Source of the DNA: Girardinichthys multiradiatus
Lineage: Eukaryota; Chordata; Actinopteri; Cyprinodontiformes; Goodeidae
Assembly: GCF_021462225.1 (NCBI RefSeq)
Contig: NC_061812.1
Span: 53,189,848-53,253,847 of the forward strand
Reading direction: 5' to 3'
Length of the DNA stretch: 64,000 nucleotides
A model generated the notes under the pieces. That model was not told the origin of the DNA. It made no database searches and was given only the letters and a program-made list of their open reading frames with translations. The position numbers were made by a program, and so were the translations under genes. This document shows, one piece after another, positions 34,924 through 46,080 of the stretch (the stretch's first letter is position 1; every line of letters begins with the position of its first letter).

Positions 34924-35090
34924 CTTACAGGTTCTCCAAGGACTGACCAGACACGAAATACTCCTCAGTCCTGTAGATTTATGAAAATTAAAACAAATCT
35001 ACGTCAGAGGTTTGCCGAAATATCGGCTTAATTCCGACAGGAGCCGCGGGGAGCCAGCCTGCTGTTAAATCTGCAACTAGCTGCTCATGT
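34924..35090 (-). promoter_or_regulatory. Candidate alternative first exon/promoter of phactr3
   Basis: On the minus strand, just downstream of the minisatellite, the sequence runs to GAACCTGTAAG followed by GTGAGC, a strong 5' splice site (exon end at 34924). A second donor (TAA then GTGAGT) lies 40 bases further on. A CRE-like TGACGTA lies around 35010. No ATG-initiated coding exon was found. A transcript from here would splice into exon 2, which has its own in-frame ATG (MDQQRAL). This is inference from motifs and position only. Confidence 0.3.
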
Positions 35091-35097
35091 TGATGTG

Positions 35098-35937
35098 GAC
35101 CCCGCCCCTCTGGACTGGAGGAGGAGGGACGGAAAACTGGACCCCGCCCCTCTGGACGGGAGGAGGAGGGACGGAAAACTGAACCCCGCCCCTCTGGACG
35201 GGAGGAGGAGGGACGGAAAACTGAACCCCGCCCCTCTGGACGGGAGGAGGAGGGACGGAAAACTGGACCCCGCCCCTCTGGACGGGAGGAGGAGGGACGG
35301 AAAACTGGAACCCGCCCCTCTGGACTGGAGGAGGAGGGACGGAAAACTGGACCCCGCCCCTCTGGACGGGAGGAGGAGGGACGGAAAACTGAACCCCGCC
35401 CCTCTGGACGGGAGGAGGAGGGACGGAAAACTGGACCCCGCCCCTCTGGACGGGAGGAGGAGGGACGGAAAACTGGACCCCGCCCCTCTGGACGGGAGGA
35501 GGAGGGACGGAAAACTGGACCCCGCCCCTCTGGACGGGAGGAGGAGGGACGGAAAACTGGACCCCGCCCCTCTGGACGGGAGGAGGAGGGACGGAAAACT
35601 GGACCCCGCCCCTCTGGACGGGAGGAGGAGGGACGGAAAACTGGACCCCGCCCCTCTGGACTGAAGGAGGAGGGACGGAAAACTGGACCCCGCCCCTCTG
35701 GACTGGAGGAGGAGGGACGGAAAACTGGACCCCGCCCCTCTGGACGGGAGGAGGAGGGACGGAAAACTGAACCCCGCCCCTCTGGACGGGAGGAGGAGGG
35801 ACGGAAAACTGGACCCCGCCCTTCTGGACGGGAGGAGGAGGGACGGAAAACTGGACCCCGCCCCTCGGGACTGGAGGAGGAGGGACGGAAAACTGGACCC
35901 CGCCCCTCTGGACTGGAGGAGGAGGGACGGAAAACTG
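35098..35937. repeat. GC-rich minisatellite, 20 units of 42 bp
   Basis: Twenty tandem units differ by a few substitutions (GACGGG or GACTGG; GGACCCC, GAACCCC or GGAACCC). Nearly every unit contains CCCCGCCCCT, a GC box (Sp1/KLF-type site), three CpGs, and a G-run GGGAGGAGGAGGG able to form a two-tetrad quadruplex. Because 42 is a multiple of three and the unit lacks stops in several frames, long open frames cross it on both strands (for example a 14-residue PVFRPSSSRPEGRG repeat on the minus strand). I regard these as by-products, not genes. Confidence 0.97.
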
Positions 35938-36017
35938 GCACACACTCAGCCTCGGCTGAGAAACCCGCACTGTACTGATCAGAGTTAACAGACATGGGCT
36001 GAAAGCCACTCAGAGAG

Positions 36018-38499
36018 GAAGAAGCCGTTACTGTAAAAACTTTAAAAAGCCAAGTTAGTTTTCAAGTGTAATCCACAGCAGTGAGCAATGTATGGATTTT
36101 TGAAGAAATGTCCAGTATTCTGATAAAATAGGCATCATATTGTGGGGATGTTTCGCGAGGAACTGGTGCACTTCATAAAATAAACTATGTCTTATCCCAG
36201 TTGTATAATCACTATGTGATAATATTGACACGTCAATGTCAAGAAATCTACCAGGAAGTTGAAGCATGGGCTAAACAGGGTTTTCATTTGGCTGTTGCAA
36301 AGCCCTGGCATCAGTCCCATGGAAGATTTGAGGGCAGAGCTGACAAGGTTTTCTTCAGTTGTTGCAGCCAACAAACCTGACCCAGGTACACATGTTCTAT
36401 CACCAAACTACTGTGAGAGGATTGAGGAAGGATATCCAGAAGGTTTAACCCAAGTCATACAGTTTAAAGACAACTACAGAGGAGATGTATGTTAACTGTT
36501 AAATTTGAAGAAAGTAAAAAAGCTCTGTACATTTTTGGCATTTTCAAACACTATTAAAGCTGTTAATATTTAGGAGATTTTTATGTTTACATAATTTTCA
36601 AGAAAAAACAAATCATTGGAGACTAAAGACGTTTGTCTGTGGCTATAGAAGTGAGGTGAGGCAATCAAAGCTGAATATGCTGTCAATGTAACTGTTCTGT
36701 TAGTGTGTTCATATTAACAATAACCAGGTATACCCAGACTAAACCGCTTCCATGGGGCATCATTTGCATCATTTTTTCCGCATATTTCCATAATTTGTAG
36801 CATAATTGCTTGCCGAAGACCGATCATTAATTATTCACTCAGCAATGTACTGAGTGTAAACAAAGCCTCTGTGGTTTCTGATCGATCTTTTAGTTGGCCA
36901 CACACACAATACCAGCATGCAGGGAAGGCTGTGTTACATTAGACATAATAAAGTCAGTGTCTGGATGTCTCCTCAGGGACACAAGCCATAAGCAAAGACT
37001 ATAAACAATGATGTAGGGTACGCAGCAAACATATTCAACATTTATAGGACTTCATCTAATACATATGGCCAAAGAGGCCTACACAACTACGATCAGTTAT
37101 TTACTGCAGCAGCAGAGTTACATATTCTAAAAACACAGGAAATGTTTAGGAAAGACCACAGTTTAATGGTTGAACTAAGGTTATTTTGGAGGCTTTTACA
37201 TGAACTAAAGATATACATTTTCTTAGCAAACACTTCTTGTTCCAGCAAGACAAAATGTGTGATATTTTTTATTTTAAAAAAATGGTGTGCCAGTTGTTAA
37301 GCTTGATTGATGGATGGATGGAGGTAATTGTACAAGAAAAAGCAAATAGAAATAGGTAAAACCAGCCAGCGAGACATGATCCTCTTCTGAAAATCAAGTG
37401 GGTGGAGCTCCGTTGCAGTTGCTAGTCGGGGCGGGACTCAGGTAACGTTGCTAGGTGCCAGTGTAATTTTGACGTCACAACCACAAGGCGTTTGAAAACA
37501 CACACCGTGCACCATAAATGTTTTATTTTTCTAGAAAAAAAAGAACATTAATTTATGCAAAAAAAATGGCAAAATGTTTCTTTTTGTTTGGACTGTTTGT
37601 AGAAGCATTAGAGACCTAAATGGAGGTATAAAAACGATGATTAAGTAAATTTTGCATAATTGGTCCCCTTTAGATTCCCTTCTTTCCATTCCATTCTCCA
37701 TAGTGCCAAGACACACTGTATAAATGTGATGGCAGAACGGTAATCACATTTGTGTTTTAAACCTTGTCTTTTTGTTGTCTACATACTTGTGTCATGCCAA
37801 CTGCTTTCTACAGCAAAAATCAAAAAAAGAAGCTCATTGCTGGTTAAAACCTTTTTAAAGGCCAACTTGCGATAAATCTAAGTGATGTGTGGTACCAGAG
37901 TTTTGGGTTTGCTGTGTATGTTTGTGTGTGTGTTACAGTAAGTGTTATGCAGTCACATGGGAGACGACAGAAAGTGGAGAAGCATGGTCAGCATCAGCAG
38001 TGTAACTGCTCAGACCTGCAGTTATGAAATCCCCGTTTATGGAAAAAAAAATTGCACCAAAGCTCTTTAGAATTGATTGCAAAGTGCAAGTGCGAAGAGC
38101 TCTGAGCTTCTAAGCTTCAGAAACAAGCCACAAACAAAATAAATCAAGCAACCGTAAATGACAGTTTAAAATAATGTCTGGAAAGTCAAAATAATCTTAT
38201 ATTTACTCTGAAATCACCAACACCGTCACGGGGGAGGGTCTCAACCCAGTGTACTCCTGGCGCTGGACCCAGGACAGCTGTGTCAGGATGGGAATCTGGC
38301 ATAAAAACACATCCAACCTACAGATATTTGAGTCTACAGGTTGGACAGTGAAGCTGCAAGGAGCAAAACGTGTTGAATGTGGATGAGCTCAAGCTCCAGG
38401 AATCAACCATTCAAACCAGATAGATCAAGCAGCATGGAGTGGCTGGGAATGAAGGCCAGGGGTGAGGTGTGTGGACAAATAAGTAACTCTAGGACTTTA
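36018..38499. other. phactr3 intron 1, unassigned
   Basis: No exon or repeat of note was found. The AT-rich stretch 36740-36960 and the motif cluster at 37405-37480 are discussed as findings. A short GATGGATGGATGG run lies near 37311. Confidence 0.45.
37405..37480. promoter_or_regulatory. Cluster of GC box and full CRE palindrome
   Basis: Within 50 bases the sequence has GGGGCGGGAC (37428-37437), GTTGCTAGG motifs and a perfect cAMP-response element TGACGTCA (37470-37477), in otherwise AT-rich intron. No transcript start or exon was identified, so this is a motif-level call only. Confidence 0.25.
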
Positions 38500-38662
38500 G
38501 GTTTAAAAGACAGAATTAGGACCTGCAATCATGTATGGTTCGGACTGTGGGAGGGAGTCGGAGTGCATACAAACTGCATTCAGAAAGATCTCAGGCCAGG
38601 ATTCAAACCTAGGATCTCCTTGCTGTGGGACAACAGTGCTAACAACTGTGCCACTTTGCTAA
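38500..38662 (-). mobile_element. tRNA-derived SINE of the common fish type
   Basis: The plus-strand text 'gcatacaaactgcattcagaaagatctcaggccaggattcaaacctaggatctccttgctgtgggacaacagtgctaacaactgtgccac' is the reverse complement of a SINE tRNA head. The B-box is AGGTTTGAATCC and the A-box like TGGCACAGTTGTTAG. The body extends to the left. Confidence 0.65.
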
Positions 38663-38679
38663 TGTTGGACCATTTGTTC

Positions 38680-39685
38680 GCCACCATACCTCCCAGTGTC
38701 ATCTGCTACTATATACCCCAGGATGGTCTGCTACCACAACTCCCAGCAGGAATTGCAGCTGATAGGAAGGGGCGTCGCAGCTCTGATGTCACAGTGGGAT
38801 ATATAAGGACACGGGAGACGCCCTACCATTGCTTTTTTGTCCCACTGGAAACCGAGACGCGGTTACCACGCAACGGAGGCGCATTATTCTGGAGAAGAAA
38901 CCACATGTGGGTTTTCATTAATTTTCCTCACCGGCCAAACTCATGAGAAGCTCAACGAGCTAAGTTTTCTGAGATAAGAAGACCAGTAGACTTTACTTTA
39001 TCGATCGAAGGCGTGGATTTAACACGTAACCCAAGAAAAACCCACGGAGGTTTTCCAATTAGACTAAATTTTCCTCTTTGTTTTTGTTCCAGTCGACTGC
39101 TGACGGTCCGTCATATTTTCCCCTTTTGCCAAAGGAGGAAGGCCAGCTGTCTTTGAGTTTGTCACGGGCGCGTAACAAACTCCCCCCTCTCCCTCTGCTC
39201 CAGAGAAGACAACACCAAGTAATCCCGTTTTGTTTTATTTCTATTAGAAATAGCTTGGGCAGGATAGAGTAGGATTTTAGAGCGATTTAGAATTGCCACT
39301 TATAGTCCAATGTGTTCTAAGTTGTATATGCATGAAATGTCTTATTGAAACTTTGATTGCTGTTGGACTCTGAAGCCGCCGTGCTTTGAAGCTGTGCGGG
39401 TCTCACTGTGTTTGAACACCTGAGCGCAGACTCAGGTGAACTTAAAGTTGGACTGCTAGAACCTCATGGTGGAATACTCACTATTCCTTTGTCTTCACTC
39501 TTCGTGTTTTTCCACTGGTTGCCGCCTAAAAGTTTAATGACCCTTTGTGTTTCACTAAGCTCCAACTTTGGTGGTTTTATGACTGCAGCCTGATGAAGGC
39601 CACTCCCAACGCTTCGCCCAGTACCCTATTTTCTATTGTTTTGCCATAACTGTTGGTTTGACTTCATACACACTTAATGTTGTTT
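38680..39685 (+). mobile_element. LTR-like block, left part (split by Rex3)
   Basis: Unlike the surrounding AT-rich intron, this block has a CRE-like TGATGTCAC and a TATA box (GGATATATAAGG) near 38790-38812, followed by GC-richer sequence. It resembles the U3/R region and leader of an LTR element. Sequence of similar character resumes after the Rex3 insertion (42384-42655), with AATAAA motifs and a 10-bp inverted repeat. No gag, pol or matching second LTR was recognised, so a solo LTR is the most I would suggest. Confidence 0.3.
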
Positions 39686-39714
39686 TATTTGTACTCGTAC
39701 TCGTCGTCTTCCGC

Positions 39715-41268
39715 TTATCCGGGACCGGGTTGCGGGGGCAGTAGACTCAGCAGAGACGCCCAGACGTCCCTCTCCCCAGACACCTCTTCCAGCTCCTCCG
39801 GGTGGAGCCCAAGGCATTCCCAGGACAGCCGAGAGACATAGTCCCTCCAGCGTGTCCTGGGCCGTCCCCTGGGCCTCCTCCTGGTGGAACATGCCTGGAA
39901 CACCTCCCAAGGAAGGCGTCCAGGAGGCATCCGGTATAGATGCCCGAGCCACCTCAACTGGCTCCTCTCGATGTGGAGGAGCAGCGGCTCTACTCCGAGT
40001 CCCTCCCGGATGGCCGAGCTCCTCACCCTATCTCTAAAGGAGTGCCCGGCCACCCTACGGAGGAAGCTCATTTCAGCCGCTTGTATCCGGGATCTCGTTC
40101 TTTCGGTTATGACCCAAAGTTCATGGCCATAGCTGAGGGTAGGAACGTAGACCGACCAGTAAATTGAGAGCTTTGCTTTTTGGCTCAGCTCTCTCTTCAC
40201 CACAACGGACCGGCACAGCGCCCCCATTACTGTGGCAGCCGCACCGATCCGTCTGTCAATCTCCCGCTCCATTCTTCCTTCACTCGTGAACAAGACCCCG
40301 AGATACTTAAACTCCTCCACTTGAGGCAGGAACTCCCCTCTAACCTGAAGAGGACAAGCCACCCTTTTCCGGTCGAGTACCATGGCCTCGGACTTGGAGG
40401 AGCTGATCTTCATCCCGGCCGCTTCACACTCGGCTGCGAACCGCCACAGCGCATGCTGTAGGTCTTGGCTAGAGGGGGCCAGCAGGACCACGTCATCTGC
40501 AAAAAGAAGAGACGAAATCCACTGGTCCCCAAACCAGACCCCCTCCGGCCCTTGGCTGTGCCTAGAAATCCTGTCCATAAAAGTTATGAACAGGACTGGT
40601 GACAAAGGACAGCCCTGCCGGAGTCCAACATGCACCGGGAACAGGTCCGACTTAGTGCCGGCAATGCGGACCAAACTCCTGCTCTGCTCGTACAGGGACC
40701 GGATGGCCCCTAGTAAAGGGCCCCCGATTCCATACTCCTGGAGCACCCCCCACAGGGCATCACGAGGGACACAGTCGAATGCCTTCTCGAGGTCCACAAA
40801 ACACATGTGGACCGGTTGGGCAAACTCCCATGAACCCTGGAGCACCCTGTAGAGGGTATAGAGCTGGTCCAGTGCTCCACGGCCGGGATGAAAACCACAC
40901 TGCTCCTCCTGAAGCCGAGGTTCGACTATCGGCCGGACTCTCCTCTCCAATACCCTGGCGTAGGCCTTACCAGGGGGGCTGAGGAGTGTGATCCCCCTGT
41001 AGTTGGAACACACCCTCCGGTCCCCCTTCTTATGAAGGGGGACCACCACCCCAGTCTGCCAGTCCAGAGGCACTGTCCCCGACCGCCACGCAATGTTGAA
41101 GAGGCGTGTCAACCATGACAGCCCTACAACATCCAGAGACTTGAGGTACTCAGGGCAGATCTCATCCAACCCCGAAGCCTTGCCACTGCGGAGCTTTTTA
41201 ACCACCTTGGTGACTTCAGCCTGGTTGATGAAGGAGTCTAACCCCGAGTCCCCAATCTCTGTTTCCAC
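39715..41268 (-). pseudogene. Rex3 reverse transcriptase, long open frame
   Basis: 517 codons are open without interruption. Visible in order: VVPLHKKGDRRVCSNYRGIT (about 75-94), the first catalytic aspartate block CFVDLEKAFDCVPRD (about 156-170), GLRQGCPLSP, the catalytic FADD at about 256-259 (LLFADDVVLLAP), and the C-terminal part KYLGVLFTSEGRMEREIDRR and LRWLGHLYRMPPGRLPWEVF. The start of the frame is not a real initiation site: the same frame continues upstream (ELLTSTGDIIGWWKEYFEDL) to the frameshift near 41393. The enzyme would reverse-transcribe the element RNA at a nicked target, but its endonuclease partner is lost in this copy. Confidence 0.85.
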
Positions 41269-41774
41269 CAGGGAATGCGTGATGGCAGGATTGAGGAGAT
41301 CCTCGAAGTACTCCTTCCACCACCCGATAATGTCCCCAGTTGAGGTCAGCAGCTCCCCACTATAAACAGTGTTGGCGAAGCACTGCTTCCCCTCCTGAGG
41401 CGCCGGACGGTTTGCCAGAATCGCTTCGAGGCCAACCGGTAGTCCTTCTCCATGGCCTCACCGAACTCCTCCCAGGCCCGAGTTTTTGCCTCTGCCACAG
41501 CCTGGGCCCCAGCACGCTTGGCCCCACGGTACTTGTCAGCCGCCTCAGGAGTCCCACAAGCCAACCACAGCGGATAGGCCTCCTTCTTCAGCTTGACAGC
41601 ATCCCTTACTCCCGGTGTCCACCACCGGGTTCTGGGATTGCCGCCGCGACAGGGACCGCAGACCTCACGGCCACAGCTACGGGCAGCAGCATCGACAATA
41701 GGGTGTCCTGGTGTCTAGTGCACTGATGGACACCCTTATGTTTGAACATGGTGTTCATTATGGATAATCAGTGA

Positions 41775-42338
41775 CTAGCACAGAAGTCCAATAACAAAAC
41801 ACCACTCGGATTCAGATCTCCAGGTGTCATTGTCGTTTCCCACGTGGCCGTTGAAGTCCCCCAGCAGAATAATGGAGTCCCCGGGAGGGGCACTATCCGG
41901 CACCCTCGACAGGGACACCAAGAAGGCCGGGTACTCCGCACTACCGCTCGGCCCGTAGGTCGAGACGACAGTCAGAGACCTCTCCCCAACCCGAAGGAGC
42001 AGGGATGCGACCCTCTCATCCACTGGGGTAAACCCCAACACGAGACGGCTGAGCTGGGGGGCAACAAGCAAACCCACACCAGTCCGCCGCCTCTCCCCGT
42101 GGGCCACTCCAGAGTAGAAGAGAGTCCAACCCCTCTCAAGGAGATGGGTTCCAGAGCCCACGCTGTGCTTGGAGGCGAGCCCAACTATTTCTAGTCGATA
42201 TCTCTCGACCTCCCGCACAAGCTCAGGCTCCTTCCCCCCCAGCGAGGTGACATTCCACGTCCCTAGAGCCAGCCTAAGCATCCGGGGATCGGACCACTGA
42301 GGTCTCCACCTTCGTCCGCCACCCAATCCTCTTTGCAC
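41775..42338 (-). pseudogene. Rex3 endonuclease, truncated
   Basis: It encodes the front of an APE-type endonuclease: LGTWNVTSLGGKEPELVREV, ERYRLEIVGLASKHS, GVAHGERRRTGVGLLVAP, LTVVSTYGPSGSAEYPAFL, and the conserved LLGDFNGHVGNDNDTWR. The C-terminal active-site segments (the SDH-type end) are absent because of the deletion near 41701, and the frame soon stops. The first residues before LGTWNVTSL are close to the element's 5' end. Confidence 0.8.
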
Positions 42339-42383
42339 TGGTCCCTCACGGTTCCCCCTGCAGGTGGTGGGCCCACCTATTTG

Positions 42384-42655
42384 TTTAGTTAGTTATTTTG
42401 TCTATTTTGCGTAGACTTTTTGCATACTTGATTAGGTGAAGATTATTGAACCGGGGAGCGGGTTGTATCAGGGCTGTTGATTTAATAAATATTTACGTAG
42501 TTAAAGAGAAAGCGTTTTGTCTGTCAAAATAAGGTCAAAGTTCCCCCACCTTCGGTGAAGCGGTTGATTAAACAGTGACATCTAGTAATAGTTATCAATT
42601 ATTACGGAGAATTTTATTGTAATTATCAAGGGCTTTGAGCCATAATTACAACACC
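42384..42655 (+). mobile_element. LTR-like block, right part
   Basis: Continuation of the block interrupted by Rex3. It has AATAAATATT (around 42484) and an inverted repeat TTGTAATTAT ... ATAATTACAA (about 42617-42651). The end is uncertain. Confidence 0.25.
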
Positions 42656-45600
42656 AGAGGACATCTCTGATTTCGATTTGTAAGTAAATCATTTTTGGTT
42701 AAGAAATTATTTTATTTCAAATTATGATTTCAAATTATAATTCTTGATAAATATTAATTAATCAATAATCCTAATTCTTACACTAATGTAATTAAAACAG
42801 TAGAAATTTAAAATTTTTCATGTCCAGGAATGAAATAGAAGATTAAAAACAGTTTGAATAAAGTAAAAAATAAAATAAAAGCAATCTTTTTTTTTACATT
42901 ATCATGTCATATTCACTACAAAACTTAAAAGTTTGGGTGCTGAAGATATCCAGCGTTGAGATGTTGCAGTTAACTTGATCATATTCTCCCTGCGAATATT
43001 ATGTCTTAAAGTATGCAACACCAAAAGCTCATCTTTGTTGGTTTTTTAAAGAAATCATTTTGATTTAAAATTAACAAGAAAGAAAAGTGATATAGTTTAT
43101 TTCTGGTTAAATTAAGATTAGCCTATTTTAAATTTTATTATTCCACCTTTGCCTATGATCCAACAGCTGTGTTCGGTTCTATAGATGAACGTTTGAATCA
43201 AAGTGATTTCTAGAGCAGAATAGAGTCACACAGAGTATATTTCTCCTGTCGAACATTTACTGACTTACAGCATAAACTGTATGTATCTACGGCCCGGCTC
43301 TGCTTCGGTTCTCCTTCCCTTCATATTTGCTGAATCATTGATCAGGTATGTTGAGTTGCAGCCTGTTCGGCCTTGGAGCTGATGTTATGTCAGTGACAGA
43401 TGAAGGAGATAGCAGTGGGGAAGAAACTACCTCCACTGTGTGGTCCATGTGAGCAGGAAACATAATGATGCCTGGAATTCCTCTGCAGGGGAAGTTTCAG
43501 GCTTGGAAGGAGGCCAGGACTCTCAGGTTGGACTCAGTGCTGCCCAGGTTTAATAGGAGGTTTGTGATGACTGATTTCCACCCCAGAGCTCAAGGAGATG
43601 AATTTAGATTGGCATATCCTGTCTGCCGAACACTATAAGAACTAAAATATTGAGCTTTGGGAGTTTACTATGTATTGATAAATAGTTATGTTATTGGACA
43701 GGTCATATAATATGAACATTGTTTCTACCTGACAAGTAAATATGAAGAGTTTGGTTAAGGTCCATTCATAACATGTAACTGTTGTACAATCACCTTTTTA
43801 AAAGAGTATTTATATTATTTATCTTTTATGATCCTTGGGTTTTAGGTTGTGGATCTCATTAGGGTTTGTTTTCATCATTTCCCTGTTCGTTATGTTCTAT
43901 AGTTGTTGCTATATTAGTTCATTTTATATTTTGTTTATTCCCAGTTCATTCTTGTGTTCTTGTACATTTAGGTAATTCTGTTAAATTTCTTCCCTGCTTT
44001 TTTCTGTTCAGATCCTGTTCATTCCTCTCCCCCCTCAGCTCCCTGCCTTCATTCTCCTCAGCTGTTTCTCATTCTCTCCTGATCGCTCACACTGGCTTGC
44101 CATGCCTTTCTCCTCCCTTCCCCCTGTATATAACCCCTGGTTTTCATCGTTTACTGCTGGATTCTTTAGTTAGATCACCTTGTACTCTGCTCATGCTCCG
44201 TGACCTGTGAGTTTGCTGTTTATCGTAAAATTATTCTACTCACCATGCGGCTCCCAAGTTCCTGTCTGCCCTTTGGTCATGCTCAATACTCACACCACAT
44301 GACGTTAATAAGGTTCTGGGAAGTAGTTAACAGTAGTCAGCATCTTACAGGATTAGGCGGTTTTTTCAGAGGTTTTTATCAAAGGCCACAATTTAAAAAA
44401 AAGATGATGGTGTCACGAGTCTATCATGGCAGAGGCGTTACGTCTATTAAAGTATTCAAGCAGCTCAACGATCTCCTCTGTTCACTGGTCAAGGTAAGGT
44501 GTAGGTAGCCAGAGAGGTAACAGAGGATATTAAAAGAACAAGGTCACAAGTCATCTCTTGGTATCCTCCAGACCTTCATAAAGCCTTTTCTGTACACACA
44601 CATACTCAAATTGCAACAAGATGAAAATAAACATTTATTGTTAATATCAGCCTAGTTTTACTTATTGAGCGGATTTTGTTTAAAAATGACTAACATCGGC
44701 TGCTACCGATCTCCCTCCCAGATTGTTTGGTTCTGGTGGCCCTACGGCTTGTCAAGTTTCTTTGTTTGCAGACCTCGCCATATTATTTCACAAAGACAGA
44801 TCCCTCAGAAGCCTGACCTCTTTCGCTGCAGCACCTGCACCTTCAGCTCTCATCTGCCTGCCTGCTCTCCAACGCCCTCTTCCTCAAATCACCACACTCA
44901 CAGGTTGCTCTGCTCAAACTGGAACTTACTTTGGAACTTGCATTCAGGAAAACAATTCACCTTGACACATCACCCCCGGGATCTTGACCTCTCCTCAAAG
45001 TCTCCTCTTCAAAAACGAACAGTAAACCATTAGTTCCTTTCATGCAAAGATCACAGTTCTGTCCCATCAAACCTGCTTCCTCTAATTATAATCCTGTTTT
45101 CCCAGACACCACGGACAATCCTACAAAAGTCTCCCCTTGCACCTTTTCATCTTGTTTAACTTTTACTAAGTCTCTGAGTGTGATTCTCCATGTGGGTCAG
45201 GAAGCTTCTGAGAAACACAACAAAGACATCCTAGACATCTTTTATCAGAGAAAGCTGATAAAAGAGCAACCACCCAATCCTGGTTGGGATTTATGATAAA
45301 ACTGACAAAAGCAACAAAACAGAATTATTATGGTACTTATAATGGAAAAAAGAGGGATCAGTATTCTTTTGGTTTGGTATGCAAGTATGCTTTATATGAA
45401 ACACTGTGCAATGGGAGCAACTGGTCAAAAACTAAACAAAAATACCATTCAAAATGTAAAGTGCAGCCAGATGCAAAGAAAAGGATCAGATATGAAAAAG
45501 AGGTTTTCAGACTGTGTTTATTAAGTATGCCACAACCACTCCTTTATGTTCCTCCCAATCATCAGCCTTCTGTTATGACATGAATATCTACACTTAATCC

Positions 45601-46080
45601 TAAGGCACTCTGACCGATAAATGACAAGTCTGCCTGGAGATTAAAGGTTTAACAGACTCATATTGCAATCAAAAGCAATGATGCTGGACTGTACTATGAT
45701 ATGGATAATGTGGTAAACAACTATAACTGACTGAAAAGAGAATGACAGTTCAGTTTCAACAAGGACTCAGTCAGGTGTTTCAGCCAAATTAGAATGTTAC
45801 TGTTTAGGTGTGACAATATTTCATAAAACAAATCAAGTGAACATGCAGATTCATCACTGTGCCAGAGATTGAAATTCATAATTTTTCTCTCTATAAGCTT
45901 TGGCAAAACAAATACTGAAAGTTCCAATTTTTCTTCAATTTGTTAAATGCATCAAAACTGACAACTCAACTATTTTCGGTCCATAAAAGCATCAACTCTC
46001 AGCCTGTACTTTGGTGCATTTTTTAGTTTAGTAAAAATCAAGACAAATGCACCATGCACTCACACACTCATACCCCACGG
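42656..46080. other. phactr3 intron 1, unassigned
   Basis: AT-rich at the left. No exon could be supported. The frames at 44665-45583 on the plus strand overlap each other in different frames, have no domain and oppose the gene's strand. Confidence 0.45.
43900..44290 (+). repeat. Possible LTR/UTR-like dispersed repeat
   Basis: Pyrimidine-rich sequence with 'ctcagctgtttctcattctctcctgatcgctcacac', then a TATA-like 'ccctgtatataacccctgg'. Text of the same flavour occurs on the minus strand at 54300-54660. The class is unknown to me. Confidence 0.3.

Larger units (their letters stand above)
39692..42377 (-). mobile_element. Rex3 (RTE-clade) LINE, internally deleted
   Basis: The element lies on the minus strand between copies of TATTTG (39686-39691 and 42378-42383), its probable target duplication. 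It has an N-terminal endonuclease (about 42338-41775), a linker region and a reverse transcriptase. The 3' end is the Rex3-type terminus 'cggataagcggaagacgacgagtacgagta'. Sequence that should join the endonuclease to the linker is missing near 41701, including the end of the endonuclease. A 1-base loss near 41393 shifts the frame before the reverse transcriptase. The copy cannot make a full protein. Confidence 0.88.

Noticed and set aside
35098..35937. CRISPR-like array
   Set aside because: Units are direct tandem copies with no unique spacers, in a vertebrate genome; it is a minisatellite.
34988..36009. Open frames of 335, 310 and 286 codons through the minisatellite, resembling Pro/Arg/Ser-repeat proteins
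   Set aside because: Three frames on one strand and another on the other are open only because the 42-bp unit is a multiple of three and lacks stops. The repeat is GC-box DNA and no flanking domain or consistent gene structure exists.
38377..38946. 189-codon plus-strand frame
   Set aside because: It crosses a SINE and an LTR-like promoter block, has no domain, and is antisense to the gene.
39852..42194. Several plus-strand frames of 60-156 codons
   Set aside because: Antisense shadows of the GC-rich Rex3 coding sequence on the minus strand.
43866..44210. Leu/Ser-rich 114-codon frame as a membrane protein
   Set aside because: Pyrimidine-rich repeat-like DNA produces the hydrophobic composition; no splice context and opposite strand to the gene.
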